Positions 34,991-41,902 of a stretch of 64,000 bases of DNA are shown piece by piece. The notes under the pieces are model-generated. The model was not told the origin of the DNA. It ran no database searches and saw only the letters and a list, made by a program, of their open reading frames with translations. Both the position numbers and the translations under genes were made by a program. Source of the DNA: Actinoalloteichus_B caeruleus (lineage in GTDB: Bacteria > Actinomycetota > Actinomycetes > Mycobacteriales > Pseudonocardiaceae); the NCBI RefSeq assembly GCF_000718005.1, contig NZ_JODV01000008.1. The stretch is one strand, 5' to 3'. Every line of letters begins with the position of its first letter. The first letter of the stretch is position 1.

Positions 34991-35037
34991 CGCCACCATA
35001 TTGGGGGTGCGCGAGGCACGAACCCCAACATGTAGTC
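34991..35037 (+). promoter_or_regulatory. possible pair of NrdR boxes before nrdAB
   Basis: Two sites, CCACCATATTGGGGGT and CCCCAACATGTAGTCT, have centres 31 bp apart, three helical turns, just before the riboswitch begins. Placement and spacing match NrdR box pairs at RNR promoters, though each site departs from the consensus I recall. nrdR itself is not in the window. Confidence 0.35.
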
Positions 35038-35039
35038 TC

Positions 35040-35285
35040 TTGGCCGCTGATGGTTCGGGAGGCCCGACGACGGGCCGACCGAGGCAAGAGGGAATCCGGT
35101 GCGAGTCCGGAACTGCCCCGCAGCGGTGAGTGGGAACGACCGCCGTCCGATGGCGCCCAACCCTGGGGACCGGGTGCCTCGAGAAGCACTGGAGCCCGGC
35201 CAGGGCGCCGGGAAGCGACGGCCAGTAGAAGCCGGCCAACGGCGGCCGGAGCGCCCACGAGTCCGAAGACCTGCCGTCAGCACGC
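35040..35285 (+). ncRNA. cobalamin riboswitch upstream of nrdAB
   Basis: The plus strand shows GGTTCGGGAGGCC, AGGGAATCCGGTGCGAGTC, GGAACTGCCCCGCAGCGG, TGAGTGGGAACGAC, GGGAAGCGACGGCCAGTAG and the terminal GAGTCCGAAGACCTGCC. GCTGA (35046-35050) and TCAGC (35277-35281) close P1. It sits 160 bp before the nrdA start. A B12 riboswitch controlling class I RNR genes is known from Streptomyces, where class II NrdJ takes over when B12 is present. Confidence 0.95.
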
Positions 35286-35444
35286 GCACCGACACCAGGG
35301 GTGCGCTGTCGTTCGGACGGCTTCGAGGGTGGGCCGGGCGGGCAGTCTCGCGGGACGGAACCGTGTCTGGGGCACGGCCGTCCGCGATGCCCGCGCGTCG
35401 CGCCCTCCGCAAGTCACCGCAGCCGAGCACGCGAGGAGAGCGTC

Positions 35445-37991
35445 GTGACCGTACTGGCCAGCCAGTCCCCCACCCCCGCCGCAGAACCCGGCCCCTCGGT
35501 CCCTCCCGGTCTCACCGTGCGGGACCCCCAGGGACAGGTGGTGCCACTCGACGCCGACCGCCTCCGGCTGGTGGTCGCCGAGGCCTGCGCCGGTCTCGAC
35601 GGGGTCAGCGAGCGGGTCGTGGTGGAGGAGACCGTCCGCAACCTCTACCCCGGGATCACCTCGGCCGAGTTCGAGACCGCGCAGATCATGGCCGCCCGGA
35701 CACTGGTGGAGAACGAGCCGCAGTACTCGCTGGTCAGCGCCCGCCTCCTGCTGGACAAGCTCCGCCGCGAGGCACTGGAGTTCCTGTTCGGACCCGGCCA
35801 GCAGGCCAGCCAGTCCGAAATGGCCGAACGCTACGCCGAGACCTTCGCCGCCTTCGTCCACCGGGGGATCGAGCACGAGCTGCTCGCCCCGGAACTGGCC
35901 GAGTTCGACCTGGACCGCCTCGGGCGCGCGCTGCGCCCCGAGCGTGACCTCGACTTCCAGTTCCTGGGTCTCCAGACCCTCTACGACCGCTACCTCCAGC
36001 ACCACCGCGGCGTTCGCTTCGAGCTGCCGCAGGCCTTCTTCATGCGCGTCGCGATGGGGCTGGCGCTGCGGGAGGACGACCGCGAGGGCAAGGCGATCCA
36101 GTTCTACGAGCTGCTGTCGTCCTTCGACTTCATGTGCTCCACGCCCACGCTGTTCAACTCCGGCACCACCCGCCCGCAGCTGTCCTCCTGCTTCCTGACG
36201 ACGGTGGCCGACGACCTCAGCGGGATCTTCCACGGCATCCGCAACAACGCGCTGCTGTCGAAGTACGCCGGCGGGCTCGGCAACGACTGGACCCCGGTCC
36301 GGGGGATGGGCGCCCACATCAAGGGCACCAACGGCCAGTCCCAGGGCGTCGTCCCCTTCCTGAAGATCGCCAACGACACCGCCGTCGCCGTCAACCAGGG
36401 CGGCAAGCGCAAGGGCGCGGTCTGCGCCTACCTGGAGACCTGGCACATCGACATCGAGGAGTTCCTCGACCTCCGCAAGAACACCGGTGACGACCGCCGC
36501 CGCACCCACGACATGAACACCGCGAACTGGGTGCCGGACCTGTTCATGCGCCGGGTGGCCGCCAACGAGCAGTGGACGCTGTTCTCCCCGGACGAGGTCG
36601 CCGACCTCCACGAACTCTCCGGCCCCGCCTTCGAGGAGCGTTACCTGGCCTACGAGGCGGCCGCCGACAACGGCGAGATCCAGGTGTACCGCCGCATCCG
36701 CGCCGTCGACCTGTGGCGGCGGATGCTCACGATGCTCTTCGAGACCGGGCACCCGTGGATCACCTTCAAGGACCCCTGCAACCTGCGCTCGCCGCAGCAG
36801 CACGTGGGCGTGGTGCACTCCTCGAACCTGTGCACCGAGATCACGCTGAACACCTCCGCCGAGGAGGTCGCGGTCTGCAACCTGGGATCGGTCAACCTGG
36901 CCAACCACATCCGGCCGGACGGCGACGGCGTCCCCCGGGTCGACCAGGCCCGCCTGGAGCGCACCGTGCGCACCGCCGTGCGGATGCTCGACAACGTCAT
37001 CGACGTGAACTTCTACACCATCCCCGAGGCCCGGACCTCCAACCTGCGGCACCGGCCGGTCGGGCTGGGCCTGATGGGCTTCCAGGACGCGCTGTTCACG
37101 CTGCGGCTGCCGATGTCGTCCCAGGCCGCCGTCGAGTTCGCCGACGAGACGATGGAGGCGATCAGCTACTACGCGATCTCCGCGTCCAGCGACCTCGCGG
37201 AGGAACGCGGCAGCTACGAGTCCTTCGAGGGCTCGCTGTGGAGCCGGGGCATCCTGCCGATCGACTCCCTGGAACTGGTCGCCCAGGCCCGGGGCGGCGA
37301 GAACTTCGAGGTCGACCGCACCACCCGGCTGGACTGGGACACCCTGCGCGAGCGGGTGCGGACCAAGGGGATGCGCAACTCCAACGTGATGGCCATCGCC
37401 CCCACCGCGACGATCTCCAACATCTGCGGCGTCGGCCAGTCCATCGAGCCGCTGTACCGCAACCTGTTCGTCAAGTCCAACATGTCCGGTGACTTCACCG
37501 TGGTCAACCCGCACCTGGTCCACGACCTCAAGGAGCGGGGGCTGTGGGACGAGGACATGATCAGCGATCTCAAGCGCTACGACGGCAGCCTCGGCCAGAT
37601 CGACCGGGTGCCCGCCGACCTCAAGGCGCTCTACGCGACCGCCTTCGAGGTGGACCCGTCCTGGCTGGTGCTGGCCGCCTCCCGCCGGCAGAAGTGGATC
37701 GACCAGGCCCAGTCGCTGAACCTGTACCTCGACGCCCCCAGCGGCCGCAAGCTGGACGCCCTGTACCGGCTGGCCTGGCGCAGCGGCCTGAAGACCACCT
37801 ACTACCTGCGGTCCCGCGCGGCCACCGCGGTGGAGAAGAGCACCCTGCGCGGCACGGACGGCAAGCTCAACGCGGTGTCGCCGAACCTGCCCTCGGCCGC
37901 CGCCCCCGCGCCGGCCGCTCCCGCGAAGCCCCAGGACGCCGACGGCGCGGCGTGCTCCGTGGAGGACCAGGAGTGCGAGGCCTGCCAGTGA
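35445..37991 (+). CDS. nrdA: class I ribonucleoside-diphosphate reductase alpha subunit
   Basis: Reduces ribonucleotides to deoxyribonucleotides, with the radical supplied by NrdB. 848 aa from a GTG at 35445 (GCGAGGAGAG upstream). The N-terminal ATP-cone allosteric domain spans about 25-115 (TAQIMAARTLVENEPQYSLVSARLLLDKL). Active site: Cys in LSSCFLTTV near 247, the thiyl-radical loop SSNLCTEITLNTS near 465, and the partner Cys in EVAVCNLGSVNLA. The C-terminal tail holds redox cysteines (CSVEDQECEACQ). The sequence type is that paired with class Ic beta subunits. It is transcribed with nrdB behind the cobalamin riboswitch. Confidence 0.96.
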   Translation: MTVLASQSPTPAAEPGPSVPPGLTVRDPQGQVVPLDADRLRLVVAEACAGLDGVSERVVVEETVRNLYPGITSAEFETAQIMAARTLVENEPQYSLVSARLLLDKLRREALEFLFGPGQQASQSEMAERYAETFAAFVHRGIEHELLAPELAEFDLDRLGRALRPERDLDFQFLGLQTLYDRYLQHHRGVRFELPQAFFMRVAMGLALREDDREGKAIQFYELLSSFDFMCSTPTLFNSGTTRPQLSSCFLTTVADDLSGIFHGIRNNALLSKYAGGLGNDWTPVRGMGAHIKGTNGQSQGVVPFLKIANDTAVAVNQGGKRKGAVCAYLETWHIDIEEFLDLRKNTGDDRRRTHDMNTANWVPDLFMRRVAANEQWTLFSPDEVADLHELSGPAFEERYLAYEAAADNGEIQVYRRIRAVDLWRRMLTMLFETGHPWITFKDPCNLRSPQQHVGVVHSSNLCTEITLNTSAEEVAVCNLGSVNLANHIRPDGDGVPRVDQARLERTVRTAVRMLDNVIDVNFYTIPEARTSNLRHRPVGLGLMGFQDALFTLRLPMSSQAAVEFADETMEAISYYAISASSDLAEERGSYESFEGSLWSRGILPIDSLELVAQARGGENFEVDRTTRLDWDTLRERVRTKGMRNSNVMAIAPTATISNICGVGQSIEPLYRNLFVKSNMSGDFTVVNPHLVHDLKERGLWDEDMISDLKRYDGSLGQIDRVPADLKALYATAFEVDPSWLVLAASRRQKWIDQAQSLNLYLDAPSGRKLDALYRLAWRSGLKTTYYLRSRAATAVEKSTLRGTDGKLNAVSPNLPSAAAPAPAAPAKPQDADGAACSVEDQECEACQ

Positions 37992-38085
37992 CGACTGGCG
38001 GGTGGGGCCGCCGTACCGACATCGCCGGCGGCCCCGCTCCAGCGCCCACCGCGCTCCCCCACCGAACTCTGGAAAGGACCAGGAC

Positions 38086-39165
38086 GTGACCAACACCGAA
38101 TCGCCCTCGACCGACACCACCGGTCTCGGTGAGATCGTCCGCGACGCCGAGCGCGTCAGCGTCGACGACAAGGCGATGATCAACGCCCGCGCCGACGTCA
38201 ACCAGCTGCTGCCGCTGAAGTACCACTGGGCGTGGGAGAAGTACCTGGCCGGCTGCAACAACCACTGGATGCCCACCGAGGTGTCCATGCAGGCCGACAT
38301 CGCGCTGTGGAAGTCGCCGAACGGCCTCACCGACGACGAGCGCCGCCTCATCAAGCGCAACCTCGGCTTCTTCGCCACCTCCGAGTCGCTGGTGGCCAAC
38401 AACATCGTGCTGGCCGTCTACCGGCACCTCACCAACCCGGAGTGCCGGCAGTACCTGCTGCGCCAGGCCTTCGAGGAGGCGGTGCACACCCACACCTTCC
38501 AGTACATCTGCGAGAGCCTCGGCCTCGACGAGGGCGAGCTGTTCAACATGTACCGCGAGGTGCCCTCGATCACCGACAAGGCCGCCTGGGCGCTGAACTA
38601 CACGCAGAACCTGGAGGACCCGGAGTTCCGCACCGGGACCCACGAGGCCGACCAGGCCTTCCTGCGGGACCTCGTCGCGTTCTACGTGATCTTCGAGGGC
38701 ATGTGGTTCTACACCGGCTTCGCGCAGATCCTCTCGCTGGGCCGCCAGCACAAGATGATCGGCATCGCCGAGCAGTACCAGTACATCCTGCGCGACGAGT
38801 CGATCCACCTGAACTTCGGCATCGACGCGATCAACCAGATCAAGATCGAGAACCCGCACCTGTGGAGCGAGGAGTTCCAGGAGGAGGTGCGCGGGATGCT
38901 GCGGGAGGCCTGCGACCTGGAGGTCGCCTACGGCCGCGACACCATGCCCCGGGGCATCCTCGGCATCAACGCCGAGTCCTGCGAGCAGTACATGCACTTC
39001 ATCACCAACCGCCGCTGCGCCCAGCTGGGCCTGGAGCCGGTGTTCCCGGAGACGGACAACCCGTTCCCGTGGATGTCGGAGATGATGGACCTGACGAAGG
39101 AGAAGAACTTCTTCGAGACCCGGGTCACCGAGTACCAGAGCGGCGCCGCCCTCGACTGGGACTGA
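38086..39165 (+). CDS. nrdB: class Ic-type ribonucleotide reductase beta subunit
   Basis: 359 aa from a GTG at 38086 behind GGAAAGGACC, 94 bp after nrdA. The metal ligands are Glu100 (FFATSESLV), Glu131 and His134 (FEEAVHTHTF), Glu204 (VIFEGMWFY), Glu238 and His241 (RDESIHLNF). Their spacings (31, 3, 34 and 3 between the main pairs) equal those of the Chlamydia trachomatis enzyme. The residue four after His134, the radical Tyr in class Ia, is Phe138, with Tyr140 two further on. Glu as first ligand plus this Phe are the marks of class Ic, which uses a Mn/Fe centre in place of a tyrosyl radical. The terminal helix keeps the C-terminal tail that docks on NrdA. Confidence 0.94.
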   Translation: MTNTESPSTDTTGLGEIVRDAERVSVDDKAMINARADVNQLLPLKYHWAWEKYLAGCNNHWMPTEVSMQADIALWKSPNGLTDDERRLIKRNLGFFATSESLVANNIVLAVYRHLTNPECRQYLLRQAFEEAVHTHTFQYICESLGLDEGELFNMYREVPSITDKAAWALNYTQNLEDPEFRTGTHEADQAFLRDLVAFYVIFEGMWFYTGFAQILSLGRQHKMIGIAEQYQYILRDESIHLNFGIDAINQIKIENPHLWSEEFQEEVRGMLREACDLEVAYGRDTMPRGILGINAESCEQYMHFITNRRCAQLGLEPVFPETDNPFPWMSEMMDLTKEKNFFETRVTEYQSGAALDWD

Positions 39166-39240
39166 TCGCCCGCCGGGTCGAGGACCCCGGCCCCTGACCG
39201 GGCGCGCGGCACGACCGGCGGCCTGGCTGCCCGCGAGGGC

Positions 39241-39275
39241 GAATCCCCGGACCCGACGCACGGGTCCGGGGATTC
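39241..39275 (+). terminator. perfect 15-bp stem-loop after nrdB
   Basis: GAATCCCCGGACCCG pairs with CGGGTCCGGGGATTC around a 5-base loop, 75 bp after the nrdB stop. Confidence 0.85.
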
Positions 39276-39326
39276 GTCATGTCGGGGCCGATCAGCCCCC
39301 AGCGGGGATGATGTCGCGAGCGGGCG

Positions 39327-39557
39327 TCACCAGTCCGGCCAGTCGATCTCCACGCCGATGCACTGCTCCCGCATGGCGACCGAGGTCCCGGTCAGCGCGT
39401 AGTACGCCCGCCCGTCCGCGTCCTCGTAGTCGATCCTGATCCGCTCGGTCGCCGCCCTCGGCCCCTCACTCCGCAACCCCACGGCGAACCACCACTCCTC
39501 CCCCGGCCCCAGCACCGCCCCCGGCGCCACCACCCGATCAGGCCACCCCTCCCCAGC
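39327..39557. repeat. 231-bp duplicated segment, copy 1
   Basis: This segment and 41241-41471 have equal length and differ at only a handful of bases. Both encode, on the minus strand, a domain ending GVEIDWPDW and both end at the same point, GCTGGGGAGG. It forms the 3' part of two otherwise different genes. Confidence 0.92.
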
Positions 39558-39661
39558 GCGTTACCCCCCACCAGCAACGGACCGTCGCGGGTAGGTCCGC
39601 CGGAACACCCAGCGACGGCGAGCAGGACCGCCAGGAGGGCGGCGCACCCCCGCGCCCTCAC
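39327..39661 (-). pseudogene. frameshifted small lipoprotein gene, copy 1
   Basis: The GTG at 39661 overlaps the stop of the upstream 357-aa gene (GTGA) and starts a convincing lipoprotein signal, RGCAALLAVLLAVAGCSGG, continuing to DGPLLVGG. The frame is then lost: the conserved C-terminal part (VLGPGEEWWFAVGLRSEG to GVEIDWPDW) is in another frame and has a TAA just before it. The break is at the edge of the 231-bp repeat. The intact product would be a lipoprotein of about 110 aa of unknown role. A sequencing error in the G-rich junction cannot be excluded. Confidence 0.7.
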
Positions 39662-40731
39662 GGGTACATCTGGACGACGAGCGTCCCCGGCCCGGTCGCG
39701 GACGCGGGATGCGCTCTTGTGCCGCACACCGCTCGACCCTCTGAGACAAACTCGAATCTAGTTTTGGTGGTGGTTGTGTAACCGGTACGCGATGAGAGGT
39801 CGATACCAATCAGCGAGGCCACTTTGGCCCCTGTTGCCCAAGTGGTGGCCTTGGTTTTGCTCTGGTCGTGGAAAAATGTCGGATCGTACGGAGCGCATCG
39901 CGATCGGGGCTGGTTCGGAGGAATGTGCGCACTCGCTGACCGCGATCGCCCTCCCGCGTTCCCCCCGTAGGCGAGCGGTTGCACCGTCGAGGTACTCCGG
40001 GTGCCCGAACAGTTCCACCGTGTGTACCGAGCATAGGGGCGCTGGGTGTCGAAGAACTGGTACGTGTACCGGCCGTGCCGGCCGAACCCGATCGTCGTGT
40101 CGGAGGCCCGGTTCACCGTGCCACTGGCGCTGTAGGAACCGTTGTTACTGGCGACTCCCACGCCCAACTCGGCATTCGCGCCGCTGAGGTGTTGGAGCTC
40201 TCCCCACACGCCGGTCACCTTGATGAACAGTGCTCCCACATTCGTCCACCGCACGCCAAGGTTGACGTACTGCGCGTGCACCAGACCGTCATCGTCGGCG
40301 GGAACGTCCGACCGAGCCACGCTGCCCGCAGGCTCCAACGTCAGGTCCAGTTCGCTGGGCAGGGACGGCTCCACCACCTCGTCCCCAGCGGCCCGGGACG
40401 AGAAGGTCCCGCCCAATGCCTCCTCGGGGGCAACCGTGCCCTGGTAGCTCGCCTGCCCCTCGGGAGCCTGGACGTCCAGGCTCACCTCCACCAGACCATC
40501 TTCCGACTCGAACCTCCCCAGATCAACGCTGGGATCAACCCGGAGCTCGTAGTGTCCGTCGGAGTCCGTCGACGTCCGCGCGATCGGAGTCAGGGTGAAT
40601 GTTTCACCGTCCTCGAGCGAAGCCAGCTCTCGGCCAGCGGGCCAGGCGAGCAGCCGAACGACCACACCACCGGAGGGCATCTCACCACCTTCCTTGACAA
40701 CACGCCCCGACACCAGCACTGGAGTGTTCAC
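39658..40731 (-). CDS. hypothetical protein with carboxypeptidase-regulatory-like N-terminus
   Basis: 357 aa from a GTG at 40731; an ATG 17 codons in, with AAGGAAGGTGG upstream, is also possible. Residues about 5-100 look like a transthyretin/CNA-B-like beta sandwich (VLVSGRVVKEGG, TSTDSDGHYELRV). The rest is Ser/Thr/Tyr/Asn-rich like secreted proteins (SNNGSYSASGTVNRASDTTIGFG; IGIDLSSRTGYTTTTKTRFEF), with two to three cysteines. No signal peptide is in frame, but one is recognisable upstream in other frames (40728-40906). Codon use and G+C are lower than in neighbours, suggesting transfer. Probably an extracellular protein whose 5' end is damaged or coupled to a leader ORF. Confidence 0.6.
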   Translation of the reverse strand: MNTPVLVSGRVVKEGGEMPSGGVVVRLLAWPAGRELASLEDGETFTLTPIARTSTDSDGHYELRVDPSVDLGRFESEDGLVEVSLDVQAPEGQASYQGTVAPEEALGGTFSSRAAGDEVVEPSLPSELDLTLEPAGSVARSDVPADDDGLVHAQYVNLGVRWTNVGALFIKVTGVWGELQHLSGANAELGVGVASNNGSYSASGTVNRASDTTIGFGRHGRYTYQFFDTQRPYARYTRWNCSGTRSTSTVQPLAYGGNAGGRSRSASAHIPPNQPRSRCAPYDPTFFHDQSKTKATTWATGAKVASLIGIDLSSRTGYTTTTKTRFEFVSEGRAVCGTRAHPASATGPGTLVVQMYP

Positions 40732-40906
40732 GTGAGCGGACTCGGCGATTCGCGTAACCGGTTCGTCAGAACCATCAGCTCAGGAGGAGCAAGGCCAACA
40801 GTCGATTGCGCCGCGTGCGCTACCCCCAGGGGGGCAGCAGGGCCAACATGAGGCCAATCACCGCCCCGCCCACTCCAAGTCGATGTCCCGTCTTTGTCAA
40901 TCGCAT
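40728..40906 (-). pseudogene. remnant signal-peptide coding region upstream of the 357-aa gene
   Basis: From an ATG at 40906 the minus strand reads MRLTKTGHRLGVGG, then AVIGLMLALLPP, up to a C6 run, after which the frame hits TAG. One frame over it continues LGVAHAAQSTVGLAPPELM, a proper signal-peptide end, to a TGA that overlaps the GTG of the 357-aa gene. The export signal of that protein thus seems broken by frameshifts, one at the homopolymer. Confidence 0.55.
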
Positions 40907-41240
40907 CTTTTCGCCTACCTTATCCTCTGGGTCCGCCGATCCGGACAACGCGATAAGTGCACGCAGCTGATTACTGCGGGCACCCACCTGAACACTATCG
41001 GCCAGCAGTCGCCGCGAACACCCGAACGAGGCGGATTTCTGAGATCACTGTCACGTCGGACTCCGAACAGAGGAGAGTCTTCGTCCCCTTTCTGGCGTCA
41101 TGTCCGTTGCTTGTTTCTTTCCTACCAACATAAAGGAATTGACGTCTCCGCCGAACGATTCTCCGCCACTACGGTCAGCCGACCGGGACTGCGGGTACCA
41201 CGACTCCAGGTGAGCTGGGTCCGCGCCCGGCACTTCGCAC
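40907..41240. other. low-G+C non-coding stretch
   Basis: 334 bp with no convincing gene. Parts are clearly AT-richer than the rest of the window (about 45% G+C at 41101-41160). It separates the two halves of the decaying islet and may hold the promoter of the 357-aa gene. Confidence 0.5.
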
Positions 41241-41471
41241 TCACCAGTCCGGCCAGTCGATCTCCACGCCGATGCACTGCTCCCGCATGGCGACCGACAC
41301 CCCGGTCAGCGCGTAGTACGCCCGACCGTCCGCGTCCTCGTAGTCGATCCTGATCCGCTCGGTCGCCGCCGCCGGCCCCTCACTCCGCAACCCCACGGCG
41401 AACCACCACTCCTCCCCCGGCCCCAGCACCGCCCCCGGCGCCACCACCCGATCAGGCCACCCCTCCCCAGC
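41241..41471. repeat. 231-bp duplicated segment, copy 2
   Basis: Near-identical to 39327-39557, same orientation; see copy 1. About six base differences were seen by eye, among them GAGGTC versus GACACC and a Leu-to-Ala change in the coded protein. Confidence 0.92.
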
Positions 41472-41733
41472 TCGTCGACGTGCGCGTCCGCTCGTCCGGA
41501 GGCAGGCAGTCCCGCGCGTGCGGCTCGGCATCGACGCCACCCCCCGCCAGCAACGGGCCGCGGCCGGTGGGAGTGCCCGGCCAGTCGGCCGCGACGAGGG
41601 AACTCGCCGCAACCACGACGGCGAGAACCGCCCAGCCCGGCCGTCGTCCGCCCCGCCTTCGGTCCCGCCGCCCGCGCGGTGGCCCCACCGCTCCACGCGC
41701 CCCGCGCGACCCGAGTTCCTCGTTCTCGGACAC
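41241..41733 (-). pseudogene. frameshifted membrane-anchored paralogue, copy 2
   Basis: A GTG at 41733 with GGGGGAGAC upstream begins a basic head and a membrane segment (WAVLAVVVAASSLVAADW), then GPLLAGGGVDAEPHARDC and a stop after STSWGGVA. The conserved tail, VLGPGEEWWFAVGLRSEG to GVEIDWPDW, is one frame over, and as in copy 1 the break is at the repeat edge, but with a different frame offset. Both paralogues share GPLL-GG before the break. The tail frame can be extended 5' to 41696 but reads as low-complexity Arg/Gly and is not believable. Confidence 0.65.
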
Positions 41734-41902
41734 GTCTCCCCCTGCCGCGCCGTCGACGGCGCACCGGTCGACGCTACTGACCGGAGCCCGCCGGGGACAC
41801 GGCCGAACGGCGGCCACCGGCACCGCCGTTCCGGCTCCGTGCCCGGCCCGGAGGCCGCCCACGCCTCGAGACCGGGCTTGGCGGCGGATACCGGGTCGCG
41901 CC

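Noticed and set aside
40883..41353. A 156-codon plus-strand frame in the low-G+C islet
   Set aside because: Odd composition, no ribosome site, and it runs antisense into the duplicated coding segment.
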